Position numbers and translations under genes: made by a program. From the NCBI GenBank assembly GCA_034509425.1, contig JAVTVJ010000121.1, positions 2,356,001 to 2,420,000 on the forward strand: a DNA stretch of 64,000 bases, written 5' to 3'. Shown in pieces: positions 25,301-39,100 of this stretch. Every line of letters begins with the position of its first letter. Position 1 is the first letter of the stretch. Below the pieces are notes generated by a model. The model had not been told where the DNA came from. It ran no database searches and was given only the letters and a program-made list of their open reading frames with translations. Source of the DNA: Eopsaltria australis (Eukaryota > Chordata > Aves > Passeriformes > Petroicidae).

Positions 25301-26159
25301 AAATGGGTTGGAATATATAAAAATCTCCCTCTCAGTTTATGCAATGCATTTTCATGGTCATTTTGGAAAAACACCAGTAGGGTGCATAGTTGGGCTTCAC
25401 AGTGATATGGTGTTGCCATTTACTGTAGTTTTAGTCCAACCTTTTTGATGTTATGTGGTGTGGGTTTTTAAAGTTGTTCTTCCTGGGGAAGGTTTTCATT
25501 GATCTTTCCTCCCTTGTAGCTGTGGGAACAGCTTTAGAACTTGGTTATAGTATATACCAAAAGCTCAAATGAGAAAGGACAAAGAAAGTGTCAGACCTGA
25601 AAAAAAATGTGAAAGAAACTCAAGCGCTCGGCCCTTATGCCTTTTAAGTCACTTATGACTCACAGTTTTGACTGACTGAACTTGGCAGCATTTGTGGTAT
25701 TTTGGGTATATTTGTGGAAGCCCACAATAGTGGGTTTTGTCATCCTTTGTATTCAATAATTCAACACAGATTTTAGTCTTTTAAATTGTTGGAGTCCTTT
25801 GAGATCTTTTCAGGAGTGAGAGTTAGCTTTGAATTACTTGAAAAGTATTATTAAATAGATTATGTAAAGAAAGTGTGATCTCCTTTGGAGGTTTTCTATC
25901 CTTTAATAAGGGGCAGAAAGCCTGGGAGCGGGGCCAGAAGTAAGAAGTTGGCAGGGACTGTGCCTCCTATAGAAAAGGGAAGGGAATTTGGAGTCTAAAC
26001 CTGAGCAGCCAAGGAGGTGGAGGAGCAGCAGCCAAAAGCAGAGAATGCAGCTTTGAGGAGCCGGGGCAGAGCAGTGGGAAGCGAGGCACGCTGTTTGACC
26101 AGCCCAGACTGTACCTTCTCCTGCACAGCTGGAGCCAGCCTGCATGAGGTCTCAGAGCT
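22361..26159. other. Intronic stretch, nothing recognised
   Basis: AT-rich non-coding sequence without a recognisable repeat tail or exon. GC content begins to climb from about 25900 toward the CpG islet that follows. Confidence 0.45.
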
Positions 26160-26370
26160 GCAGTTCCCTGCCCTTGTCCCGTCCTCGGGGACAGCTCTCT
26201 GCAGAGCCGTGTCCCACATCGGCATCCTGCTCCTGCCCGTCCCCGGCAGCGCCCCTGGGGCGCGGTGGCACCGCCGACCCGCAGCTGCAGCCTCGGAGCT
26301 GGCAGGAGCCTGTTGAAACCTCGCACGCACCTCCTGCACTGCTCGGGGCCCTTACATAACACAGCGCTGC
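26160..26370. promoter_or_regulatory. Intronic CpG islet
   Basis: I counted about 17 CpG dinucleotides in about 200 bp of GC-rich sequence, against near absence of CpG in the surrounding intron. This density approaches that expected without CpG loss, so the patch is probably unmethylated in the germ line or was recently so. It could be an alternative promoter of the host gene, an antisense promoter or an enhancer. Overlapping open frames on both strands (99, 114 and 147 codons) follow from the GC richness and are not taken as genes. No strong GT donor follows on the + strand nearby. Confidence 0.55.
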
Positions 26371-29300
26371 AAGAAATTAAGGATTTCAGCCTTGTTTGAG
26401 TGAAGAACATCCATCTAATCTAGCTGCTAGAGGAGGAGTCAGCAGAAAAAACTAAGGATGTTCAGGATTTCAAGTGTTTAGTATGGGGGTGAATCAGCTG
26501 CAAAGCTCGGCAAGGTCCTAGTACCGAACCCCAATAAACTGTATTTTTATTAAATTAGAGTAAGTTGCAGAAATTAAATGACAAAGATTTTCAAGAAATT
26601 ACTCTGATGCTTGAAGGAAGGAGCACCATCTAAGCCTGCTTTCCATTCTTTGATTAAACTACTCAAAATGCATTTGAATAAGGTACATTATTCTTTAAAG
26701 AAGGTATTAAAGTACTATGCAGTAATATTGTCTTATGTCAAAGATTCTTCATGAAATCAAATTGGGTCAAATAAAAAACTTCAGTCATTATTTTTTTTAA
26801 CCTCTCAGAACTCAGTTCACAATTTGAAGAGTCGTGTTGAAAGGACGTTAGAGATGTAGTATAAACACAGGTAGACTGCTTCTCAAAGTTGTGTGTTTTA
26901 TACACAAAACAGGCACTGACATTTAGTTAAAGCTGTTTGAATGTTGGCAGAACAGCACCCCAAGTAATAGAGCTGCAGTATTTTCAAGTGCAGAAGGTGA
27001 TTTGTTCTGAATCAGTCTCTTAACGCAAAGGTAAAACACAATGAACAATTTTCTTACTTTTGATTTTTTTTGTTATGTTTTACTCTGTAAATATGCTAGA
27101 TTAATTTTGAGTAAACAGTTACGTCACGTCCCATAGGGACAGTTCTCTGACTTGCTCACTTGCACTTTGCTGAGCAATGATTTTCTGTGTATATAATTAA
27201 TCAAACTAATTTACAATACAAGTAAATAATATTGTACTGTAATCCAGCCCTCTTTACTTTGCTTTTTGACCTTTTTGGGTGTTTGAGTATTTTTTCTTCA
27301 AAAGGCATCTTTCAAAAGGAAAATCCTGTAACTGCTTTTGGAGATCCACCCCAAGCTTAGTGTCCTTCTGTCCTTCTGAGAAGCACCAGTGTCACAGTCT
27401 GTGAGGGGTCTTGTCAAGCAGGTTACAGAGCACATCACATCCACAGATGCTTTTGCAGCAGGTAAGGCACACCCTGTGCTAATACAGGAGTGGTGCACAG
27501 TGGTTTATACACCAGACTACTCTTCTTTCTTCTTTCCCTTCCTTTTCTTTTAACTATTCCACGTTTCATACTAATCTTGTTACACTCTTAGTAGCAGGAG
27601 AAACTTCAGACCTTGTGATATTTTCTTCATGACGCAGCTTTGACTACACCATCTTTTCAAAATTGTGTGTAGGCTAAATGTAGAAGTGATGCAAAGGGTA
27701 CTGCCATCTCAGTTGGAATGCAAGGAAGAAATGAAGTTTTAAGCAGGAAAAGCAGCTAGAATTGATGAAACAAACAGTGTGTTAGCTGATACCACCTGTA
27801 TGTGCCTGTGCAAGACATTAAACAAGGTATACCTCACAATTATAGGTTAATGCTGAACCCTGTTATAAAGCTTTTGAAGAGAATGCTTTACCACAAATGG
27901 ATGGCTATGTGCTTGATAGGAAATCTATTGTATCACAATGTACTCACAGAAAAGAGGGAGGATCTGAGAAGCTAATGTAACTTGTTAGTATATAGTCAAG
28001 CATTTTTATTTAAAAAGTAGGAATATTTCCATGGGAAAGCCTACTGGAGTTTTCTTAATAAGGGTCACTTGCTTTTCTTCTCTCATATTGCTGCATTTTC
28101 TCCCATTTTCCAAGTCTTGTGCTAATTAGCCTCCTACCTGCTTTTTCCCGATGCCAGTTCTGACTGTCTCACACCATGTTCAGTGCTTGAATCCCCTTCC
28201 TTCTGTCTTGTGCTGGCTGAAATCCATCTCTCTGCATGCTAAATATGTTAATTAATTTTCTCATACACTGGACTGATATATAAACTTGTTTTCTTTAATC
28301 ACACATATTGGTAGCGTAGTTTCTGGCAGAATACATGTACTTTCATATACCTTCTGAAATAACATAGGAAAATTAACCTTAGAGGCCATATCTTCAAATA
28401 TACGCCTCTCCATAATCCCTTGAAACTGAAAGTATCAGTCAGCCAGAAATGCATCCTGCTGCACCTCTGCTTCCCCTGTCCGTTTTCAATGCAGTCTTTG
28501 AGAATGTGCAGGGAAGGCAACACTGCAATAGCAGTTGAGCAGTAGGATGATATTGTGAGGCAGAACTGCTCTGCTGCAAAGTACATTGCAGCACAGAGGA
28601 GCAGAAGGAACTTGTACAATTTGTGCAGAACTGTGCATTTGGGTTACAATGTCTGTGTGATGGATCATTAGCAAATGACCAATTTGTCCCTAAGGAAAGC
28701 CCCAGTCTCTCCCAGCTATTAAATGCTCTATTTATGTAGTCTTGATGTCATTGAGGGCAGCAAATGATAACACACAGTGATTACACTGGTGCAGCTTCCT
28801 GTCTGTGAGAACGGCGAGAACCAGATGCTGGAGATGTTTCAAGTAAGCATGGGTAGAAAAACATTTGCCCTGAATAACTCTGTGTTGCTTTTATTTCAGA
28901 AGAAATTAGGTTAGACCTTAATCCAAAGTTTTAACATCTTTTTCAAAACTATTGACAGTGCTTGTATATTCTTGAAATGCATGCTCCCAGAAGAGGTGAA
29001 GTTTCTGCCCTGGACACTTCTGGCAATGAATTCTATAGTTTAACCAAATTAAAAAGTCTTGTTCTTTTTATTATATTTTATAACTGGCTTTAGGAAGTTC
29101 AGATATTAATTTGTTAAATCTTCTTTCTGGTAATCTGAGACAAAAATGAAACCTTTATCCATCATAAAAACATACCAGTTTGCCCAGTTGCAGTCCTTTT
29201 CTTACTTAGAAGAGATTTTTCTAAGCAATTTTGTATCTTTCCCCAGCAGTTCCCTTTATAGAAGCAATGACTCATAAACACAGAGTTGAGGTGAAGGCCT

Positions 29301-30154
29301 ATTATTTATTCCTTGAGGAAATTATAGTGTTTTCAGTGCTAATCTTCATTCAGCTCCCTGAGTATCTTAACATCTTGTTACCTTTTTTGGTACAACGATC
29401 AGATGCTTCTGCTGTGCTTTCTGCCATTAAATCAATAATCACAAATTTTTTTTGTTTGATAGAATTCATTTACAACTGTCATGCTAAAACTTCGCTTTGT
29501 TTGGTATTTTTGAACATTAAATTTTATTTGCCTTTATGTTGCCTATTCAGCTTGATTGTTTAGGATTTCTGAAGCTTTCATGGCATTTTTTGGTTATGAC
29601 TTGACAGTTGTTTTATATACCTGTATTTATATTTTATTTTGCTACGGATTACTATTCCTAGGAGATTCAGTCAGAATTACAGAGCAATTCATTGCCATAG
29701 TAAAAATAAACTGTTTATTTTTTATTCTTCACTTTATACCCAGATTTTGACTCAATATGATAATTCTATATTGGGCCAAAATATGCCTTCCCCATTAAGG
29801 GTGAGTTTTGAACAAGAGATCTAAAGCATTCCTATGCTACCTTAGCACAAGAGAATTATTCTGTGAAAAGCACCGGTTTCACAAAATTTAATTATCTTGG
29901 CTAGTCTTGAGTTTTTTTCATGTTTTAAAGAACTTCATTTTATATTTATTCACTGTGCCAAGGCAAAATATATTGCAGTATTTCATATTTCCTAGCAAAC
30001 AGCAAACCTGTAACCCTGTACATGCTTTTGTCAAGCACAAGGACATCCAGAAATGAAGCGCAGCATCTTGCTCAGTAAGGACCTTTCACCATCCCACTGG
30101 TTTTACTTAAGCTGCTCTACCACTCACTTCCTTGCTTCAACAGAAAGGAAGATG

Positions 30155-30194
<40 letters not shown>

Positions 30195-32987
30195 CAGAGT
30201 GAAATAAAAAAAGTACCAAAAATTAATTGAGTGGAAATCCTTTAGTTCAATTTTTCAATGCCTACTTCTAATCTCACTTCGCTATTTTTGTCTTTTTATT
30301 GCCACATAGTGTTCAGACCTCATTAGTGCTATCTTGCTTCACTTTTAATAGATTTTCTTTAAATCCATTAATACTCTAAATGAGATTGCTCTTTTCCTGC
30401 TCTTCCAAGAGTCAGGAGGGAGTGCTCAGAAGTGGATTGTTACAACTTAAAAATTGGAGTATTGCTCCCACTAATGCCAATTAGAATCACACCCTCCTGA
30501 CAGATGGCAACAAAGGTGTCTGGTGAAAAGATCTGACACAGAGGTTAGGGAGCAGAGAATTTGGCTTTTATACTTGCTCCCTTTTCTGTCGTCCTTTGGA
30601 ATGTGCTTTTGTGGAGGTTTGTTCTTGGGTATTTGCAGTAGGGCAGCTGGATGGGTACTGAATTCCCAGATTCCACAGGGCGTGCCACATCTGCAGGCAC
30701 AGCTCAGCAAGTACTCTTTGGTTTGGTGGGAGGTGTGCACAGTACACGTTCTCTCTCTGAGCACCTTCACAGGTTTGCTGGTGCTTTCAGGTCCATCTAG
30801 CTTGAAACCTCTATTTATTCTGAATAAATCTTTGATATGATTATGAAAGTAATAGGAAGACAGTCAGTTATTGTTGTAAATGGCTGGATTACAGGAAGTC
30901 CTTGAAACACCATACATTTTTAAAGACTCCTGTTTTTTTGAGCTGGTTGGCTTCGCTTTTACCAGCTTTTACAACGTGACAAGCAGCAGGCAGTAGGATG
31001 GGAAAGTCCAGGGAATTTGGAATCACAAAGCTGCTGACTTGCAGTTACTGTTTACCAGCAGGAAGGGGCTTATCTCATTACTTTTCCCTTGAGATCTAAC
31101 CCAGCCCACACACATACCAGAATATTTAAATATGTATAGAAACTATTTTCAAACCCTTTTGAACCAAGTTTTCTTTCACCTCAGCTGGCTTCATTTCTTT
31201 CATTTCTCCATTTGTCCTGGCCAATGGTTCCTGTGTTGGACTTGTAATTCCTTTATGAAAAACTACACTATCTGCTGACACAAGAAATTTTGTCAGTTTT
31301 ATGAGTAAATTCTCTTAAATGTCAAATTATGTTGCAGATAAATCATTTTTAGTATCAATTCAAGGCCTAAGTTCATATTGTATTCTGGAATGCATCAGAA
31401 TGCTGTATAGCACGAGTCATGAAGAAACCTGCAGACTGTCTTTGAGAAAATATTTATACTGTCTCTAATTCTGAACTGTAGACCTGAGAGTGTTTTAAAT
31501 GAAATCTAAAACTGTTAATGAAAGAAAACCAGTGACCTAGAACTAGAAATTGAGTAAATTCTGTGACAAAATAATTCAGAGGAATTTCTGAATATTCTCT
31601 GGAAAATTTTAACTCTTGCCTCTGTAGAATCTAAGATTCCTGAAAACACTAGTGATTTCACCAAGTAGATGTACTTATCTTGGCTTTTGAGCCAAATCTG
31701 CTGCCTATAGATAGAGAGTTATGCAACTGACTGATGAAATTAATTTGACTAACTCCTTCTTATAGAGGGTGGAAGGTAATAAATCAGTGTGGAAAAGAAG
31801 CATGCTCAGGGTTAAGCATGCAGGTAACTTATTGAAGGATGAGGTGCCATCACAGATTAAGTACCATCTTAGCTGCAGTCTTCTGTGTCAGAAGACAAAA
31901 TGTTTTCTTTCCTTAGATCTCTGTGATGTTTTTGGAGAAGATGGAATGTGTAATATCATATGGTGATGGGAGTATAATAGTTACATAATTAATCTTCCTA
32001 CACTGATTACTATGTATTGCCAAAATTTTCAGCATTAAAGTTTGAATATTTGGGTTTGTTATCTGTGTTTATACGACACTTTATGGACACTGCAGCGGTA
32101 TCTTGCTGGTACATTTAGAGAACTGAAAGGAAGGGCAGCTTCAAAAATAGTAGGATGGGAGCACAGCTGGGTTGGATGGTGACCAAGCATCTCAGAAGCT
32201 GTTTAGTGACTCACTGTCACACTCCAGTTCCGGAGCAGCCACTTTCTGGGACAGCCACACCGCTGACCCTGTGGCGGATCAGAGCTGACTTGAGCTGCTT
32301 CAGAACTATAGGTAGCTCAAGAGGCACATGTTGGTCCCTCTGGCACAGATTGATTAAGTTTGTTCTGTTGTATGGTTGTTGGATATGCTGTATGGTGTGA
32401 GATCCCACTGCCTTAGTAGGGATTACAGCATATCCCTGTGATAGTCCCTGTGAAAGAACACGGGAGAATGAAATTGATACTTTACGTTTTTCTGAAATCT
32501 CTTCCTGTGTTCCTTTGTTTCTACAGCAAAACTTCTTTTCTCAAGTTCTACTTCAGTTCTTAGTAGGCATCGAGCTTTCAATGATGAATACTCATTAACA
32601 TTTTGTGCGATTTGCTCCAAACCCATTTTTAAAATCAGTATTTAGTTTTTGTGCCTCTGCTATGTGCAAGGTACTAGACCTTTACTGCTTTTATTTTATA
32701 GCATCTTACTCCTGTCTTCTTTCCCTCTAACAAGAAAACCAGTGTGGAAGCATGAGTCTCTTATTCCTTGTTCCTCCATATAGATCTTTGATTGCATCAT
32801 GGATTTTAGCATGTACAGAAGACACAAGCACTGTATACTTTTCTGACTGTGAATGTCTTTTTGCCCACTGCAATCACAATTGCCTCATGTGCACTTTTTT
32901 AGTTGATGCTGATTCTTACTGACCTTAATCCCTCTTCTGAAGAGAAATGCCTGTCGAACCTTGTAATACTGTCAAAAAGCATGAAAT
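26371..32987. other. Intronic stretch with one microsatellite
   Basis: Low-GC non-coding DNA. Apart from the (TAA)n tract at 30157-30193 no repeat was assigned. A weak reverse-transcriptase-like string near 27830-27905 was considered and not accepted. Confidence 0.45.
30157..30193. repeat. (TAA)12 microsatellite
   Basis: A pure 37-base tract of the trinucleotide TAA (about 12.3 units) with no interruptions. Purity suggests it is still mutable and polymorphic in length. Confidence 0.97.
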
Positions 32988-33110
32988 TCAGAGAATCATA
33001 TTAGTGATGGAAAAGTCCTGTTAGGTCATCCAGTCCATGTCTTTCCAGCACAAGATTCTCACAGGGATACTCTCTAATGCTCTGCCTACTTGAGAATGGT
33101 CCGTAGTTCT
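32988..33110 (-). mobile_element. Old CR1-type LINE 3' end, minus strand
   Basis: On the + strand the order is AGAATCATATTAGTGATGGA, AAGTCCTGTTAGGTCATCCAG, TCCAT, then CCAGCACAAGATT and CTCTAATGCTCTGCC. This mirrors the reverse complement of an older CR1/L3-like 3' end (gaatcat - ttggaa - gacct - aggtcat - agtcc - gcaggattgtt - ctaatgctttgtcc). The divergence is much higher than in the copy at 50168-51160, so it is an older insertion. Confidence 0.7.
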
Positions 33111-36100
33111 TCAGCTGGAAACCCTGAGACTGACTGTACATATAATTACCCCATTGCAACATTTCTCCTCTGTATTTGCTTAAACTTTGACCTGCAGAGC
33201 AGTCAGGTAACAACTGACTGTAGATTCAGAGCATCTCTGTGTGTGTGTGTGGCTGTGGTGTATCATATCCAAAAGGCATGAATGAATACTGGCAAAATGA
33301 CAAAATATTACCAATGTCTAAAGGGACACATGACTGAGCAGACCAGCATCCTATTTCTGCACTGTCAGGCAGCTCTTGCCAAGAAGCTGAGTATCAGTGG
33401 CTGTGTGTTTTAGTTTAATACTGTGGCAGCTGTGTTCTCAAGTATCTCAGTGTTATATTGGGTAAAATTCTGAGCTTAGCAGAGTCATGTATTTCATTCA
33501 GGTTGCCTGATCTATAGAGTAGGATGTAAAGCTGTACATCTCATGATTGGAAGTAATTAGTGATGCTGGAGGGTCTTAAGTCCAGTTATGGACTGATATT
33601 GCTGAAAAGCTATCTAGCTCACAGTAGGCTCAACTGAACTCTCTGCATACATCTCGGAGTCTGTTTATTTAAAGTAAATAAAATACATAATAAATAAAAA
33701 GTGGAGAGATTCCCAGCAGGAATACTGGTTCACTAGTCCTGGGGCATAAGGCTTCTCATCTGCCACCAGCCATGATGAGCTGGGGCTGAGCTTTGGAGCT
33801 TTTCATTTTGGAGGCTTTTAGATGTATATTTGTAATGGTCTTACTTGAACTAAAAAGTGATTCTCAAGGAATAGCCCCTAACTCTGAGAGAGGGTTTGGA
33901 GTTTGGAATGTTCTCTGGGGCAGTGAGGAGTCTGTGGGAGCTCTCTGGCAGATTTCTGCCCTGTACACCAGTTGTTACGTGTTCAGTGAGTAACCTGTGT
34001 GCTGGAGCTGTGTACCAGCCAGGCCTGTTGCAGGCTCTGGGGACAGTCAGTGCCTTGGATTACATGTGTATAATTAATCCTTAAAAGAACTGTCTCTTCC
34101 AGTGTAGGAAATAGCTCTAAAGGGACAGCTAAGGTATCATTTTCTTTTAGTGGTTTTATTTGACTACTTAGTAATATGTAGGAAAACTAATGCTTTAAAA
34201 GCTTAAGATTCATGATAGAAGATATAATGTGCCTCCTTTTATTGTGTTTGGTCTCAAGGTGTACATTTTCCTGTTAAAAAAATTGCAAAATCTAAATATT
34301 TTTTTATTACGTATTCTAAAAGTGAAAATAATAAAGCTCATGAACTTAAAAGCTAGTTTAATTGTGCCAAAGGGAAAAAATAGCCTTAAAACATCATTTT
34401 TCTCTCCAAATATCATCTCAAAAGACAATGTCTATCTCACGTGGTATCATCACAGTAATGTTTAGATGAGAACTTCCTCTTATTAGGCCCTTCAGGATGG
34501 AATTGTTTGAGTTGCTGGACACTGATCAGCACAGCTCATAAACAGATCATAAAAAAGGGATTCATACTGAAGGTAAATTTTGAACTCCTTGTAAGGAAAT
34601 GCTGGAGCAGGGAGAACTATTGAAAATACCTCTTTCTGTAGGTTGTTGGTAAAATATATGTATGCAACCTTCTTGTGACTTGTGCTATGTGAAGTATCAG
34701 TTCTGTGATTATATCATTACAAAAGGTTCTATTTACAAAATCCTTAACAAAATTGATCTTTTGGAATTGAAATATAAAATTCCATGTGGGCAAAAATATC
34801 CTGACATGCAAAGTCAAAACAGGGATATGGAAATCTACATCGATGAAGAAATCTGGATTTTCATGAAATATTAGCTTTACCTGTATCATTTTCATCTGCA
34901 GAAGAAAGAGGAAGTGAAAAACTGTGCTTCAGTCTGAGCAATTGCTGTTAGAGAAAATTTACTTTTTTTCTTCCATCTAGGATTTGAATTTACTGCATTT
35001 ACTGCCCATGTGAAAAATGGTAAAAATGGAGTAGGGTTTTGAAAACACTAATCCTTAGTTTATTATGTACTCTTAAAACTTCGAGAGCAAAGTAGTTATT
35101 TGAAACTAAAATGTCATGTAATTTATGAAGTTAATGGAAGGTAAAACTTTCAACATTCCTGAAATTTTAATCCTTCTGTAGTGCATGTGATTTCATGTGA
35201 TCTCTCACCCTCTGAGAAACTGCTTCATTATCTTGCATAACAGTTTGGCAGATCTCCATCTTTGCTCTGCTGAATAAAGGAATAGTGTTTCTACAGAAAC
35301 AAGTTTGAGAATTTACAAGATGGAGAAGGAGCTCCAGGTTTAAAATCCAATTCTTAAATAACCACTCGTTAGAAGCCAAGTTTTTTTACTGTAGTAATTT
35401 TGCTAATGTTATATGTTATATATAATGTAATATTAGAGTAGTTTTTTTAGGAGCTGAATTTTACAAAAATTTTTTGCAAAATATTTAGAAGCTGTTTGCA
35501 TTCCTAAAATAACAAGCTAGTTTTCTCTGTCTTTAGAATCAACTCATTTAATAATGATTTAATCATATTTTGTAACTTTCAGTTGGGAACACCATTATGG
35601 TCTCTTTTCTAACTTGTGCCAATATAAGGAGGATCAGAAGCAGATTCCCAATATCATAACAGTTTTATTCTCTTGTAGAGTGGCAGTTTTCTTTTTTACC
35701 CGAAGAAAGGTACTATTCATATTTTCATTACCTAACCTCTGTTTCTGCACAGGTTCACTGCCTGCAGGGCACAGGCAGGAGGTGGCACTGGGCACTGAGG
35801 GGTCTGACCACATGTGTTGTGTGCAAAGGCCTGAAGCATCCCCTGGCACTGGAAATTTAGAAACACCCTGTGAAAAATCACAAGGGGTCACAACAGACAC
35901 AATGTCTGTTCAGTTGCTAATGCAATATGTAGACAGCACTCTGTACACTGCATACTGTATGGGTGCTTTCTTCTACAGGGACAGATTTAGCCAAATACAG
36001 TCCAGAAGTGCAATTAATGTCCCATTATTGATAACTGTAATTCTTAAATGCCGAATTTTAAAGCAAGTATGTCCAGATTGTGCAGCAACTCAAGAGCTGT

Positions 36101-39100
36101 GCTGTGACTTCTGTTACTGTTGGGTTCCAGTTTTAATGTTGGTAAAAAGAAGCTGCTTATTCTTCAGATCTGAAAAAACCCCCAAGGCATTTGGCTGAAG
36201 ATTGCAGTGGATGGGTGCAAACATCCATTTGTGTATGTGTGTGTGTGCACATGTATGGAAACTAGAAGTCACATGGGTTGGCTCGAAATACCAATTACAA
36301 AATATTTATTTTACTAGTAAACAAATCAATAGCAATCAGTAAAGGATTCATTAGATTAATAATTTACACGCACGTAATGGAATTGATTTAGTTTTTGTGG
36401 ATGCACTCTAACTTGTTTCAGCTGCATTTATATAGCTTTAATTTGATTTAATGAATTAATGGATGAATCTAATTCCTCAGAGTGTTATTTAAATTGATTT
36501 AGATACGTCTACACTAAGCTGGGTATGAAGGTAGTTTAATTAATTAAGAAAACTACAGCAAAGTTATTCCCATGTACACAGAAATACCAGCTACAGTTGT
36601 CGTTTATCTTTGAAGTGGTGTGGTACCAATCAGAGACATTCCAACTTTGATTTGCTGTGTTCTGCTGTAGGAATTCTGGCCAAGGTGTGAGTGCTGTGCT
36701 GTGACAGTAACCATCCACTAAGGAGTCAATCCAATAATCTGAAATATCTGTATTCACTACTGACCCAGTAAGTTTAGCCACCTGCATAGGCTCTTTGCTA
36801 TCTGAAGTAATCAACACACGGAACATTCATTCAATTATTGCTGCATTAGCTGCTGAGTTGGAAATTTCATCTCTCTTTTGGGAACGGAAATTTAAATCTT
36901 GAGAGAAATTAGGGGCTTTATACTCCTAATTTAACACTTGGTTCCTTTGTTCTGCTAGACTGCCTCAGTAAGTGAGTAGTTCCTGCTCTGAAATGGAGTA
37001 GAAATAAAAGCCAGTGAACTACTGCACAGGAAGGCGGGAGGGGGTTTGTGTCTCTCTCCTGGGAAGTGGAGGAACAAGCCCCCTTAATGTGTCCATGGGT
37101 ATTTCCTTGCTCCAGCAGGGATGAGCTTGCTGACGGTGCTGCTGATGAACTGGTGGTGTCCTCAGGGTACCAAGGAAGTTTCTGTTAAGTAACAGTATCT
37201 AAACTTGGCAACATACAAGTGAAGTACTGGTACTAAGACTGGTCTTTTTAGCCAATGGCAAGTTATTTTGGTTTAAAATAAAGTTTCTAGATATGACAGA
37301 ATGAGCCCTGGTAGGGAAACATGCCATTGGGACCCACAAAGGCTGTAAACATTTTGTGATACATGCCAACTCCATTTAGATTTTCTTTTTTAAAAAAGAG
37401 GGGACAAGTAGATGCAGCAGACTGATGTAATATTTGGTTTACACTTCATGTAAAATCAGGGGTTTTGTGATGGTTGTGTTTAAGGGCATATACTGCCCCC
37501 TTTAAACAAATAGTTCTGGCTACAGTCACATTTAAAAGATACACCAGATTTGTACTCTCAGGAGACATCCATGGCTCTTAACAGTGAAACTAAAATTTAG
37601 CTTTTGCCTGTGTTACGTATGAGTACAACTAAAGAACACTGAATGGAAATTTAAAAAGTTTCAAGAATGTTGTCTGTTTTATTTTGTGTCTGAGTCCAAA
37701 TGTGTTTTTTCACGACAATATTTTTTCCCAAGTAAATTCATTAGGTAACAAGGTGCAGAGAGTTGTGAAATCCATCCTCTCTAGATGAGTTTGAGGTGAG
37801 GTATAAAGTGGGTAAAACTAGTCAAGGAAGTAAAGACATTCTATTTATTTTCAACACTGATATATACCCCATGGAAAAGATTCTTTTTGGGTTCCTGGGA
37901 GCAGTTAGGCTAGTGCTTAGTGAGTTTTTCTACTTTTGTTTCTACTTTTTGATCTACTTTTAATCGTCCCACTTATTTATCACTAATGCACATGGAGTGA
38001 AAAATTAAAATTTTTGCCAAAAGGCAAGATGCCACCCTTAAAAGTGGCTTCTGTTGGATCTGTCAGTTGATAACTCAGTAAGACATAGGTTTTTTTCTAG
38101 GTCATTTGAGCATATGAAGCAAAGATCTTGCTGATGATGTGACTGGTATCTTTTGTCCTATGATATTTTATCAACTGAAGTATTTCATCCCCGATTTCAT
38201 TGAGGTTGAGTGAAATACTTGGGAAGTATAAGGCATGAAATGTGTATGTGGCATACTGAGAAAAAAGATTTTTGCAAAAGCAAGACGATAATCAAGGGCT
38301 AAGAAAATCTTTTTTGAAATGAGATGATACGGAGAAACAGACCCTAAAATTAGAAAGGTAATAAAATAATGCTCACAGCAATAACACTGAAATACTGAGA
38401 AGTTATTAAACAGACTGAAGAACAGAAAGACACACTTTTCAAAAAGCAGCCCTGATCATAACTGCATGAAGAAAAGGACTAACTTAAAGGAAAACACAGA
38501 AGAAAAACATGATCTTTCTCTGTTGTACATTTGACTTTAGGTGATCAATGCAAAGTGTCTCTTGAAAAAATGCTAGGAAGTACTTGCTTGCAGTAAGGCT
38601 TTATCCATTTGGAAGATAAAAAAATGATAGAAATCCCATTTAAAAACAATTGCATTGAAGGCTGTCTTTAAGTAGAACCATTATGCAAACCATGAAATAC
38701 CACAGATTCCTGGCATTCTCATTCTGTTAGTGCTGCAGTTGGTCACTGGAGCTTTGCTAAGGAGCTGAGGAGCTGGGCAGGCCTGTGTTCCAAGCTTTGA
38801 TGTACTTACAAGGCTTTACATGGAATGATAGCTGCATGTCAAAAAATTTCTCCACCAGGAATGGCTCTTGGAACGATGGAATTGTTACCAGCCTGCCAAA
38901 AAGAGTCCTGGTAAGGAAAAGTAAAATCAAGCCAAAGTAGAAAGGTGATTTTTTTGCTTTTCTTTTATATTCCCACAGGGAAGGGTGGAGTCACAGGGAA
39001 TAATGGTACACATTTCCTTTAGCATTTAGCAACAAGTTGTTTCCATGAGCAGAGTAAATATTCTGTGTTCCATTAATATCTTGCAGTTTGTATTTCAAGG

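Noticed and set aside
25967..26410. Overlapping 99- to 147-codon frames on both strands
   Set aside because: Explained by the GC-rich CpG islet; no family likeness or convincing splice donor.
27830..27905. String translating to N-Y-R-L-M-L-N-P-V-I-K-L-L-K-R-M-L, resembling a LINE reverse-transcriptase fragment
   Set aside because: Too short and isolated, with no neighbouring RT blocks in order. A profile search with RTE/L2/CR1 models would be needed.
35614..36198. 194-codon open frame on the plus strand
   Set aside because: Compositionally odd (Cys-rich, mixed), no recognised domain, no flanking splice signals judged convincing, and within the range expected by chance in 64 kb over six frames.
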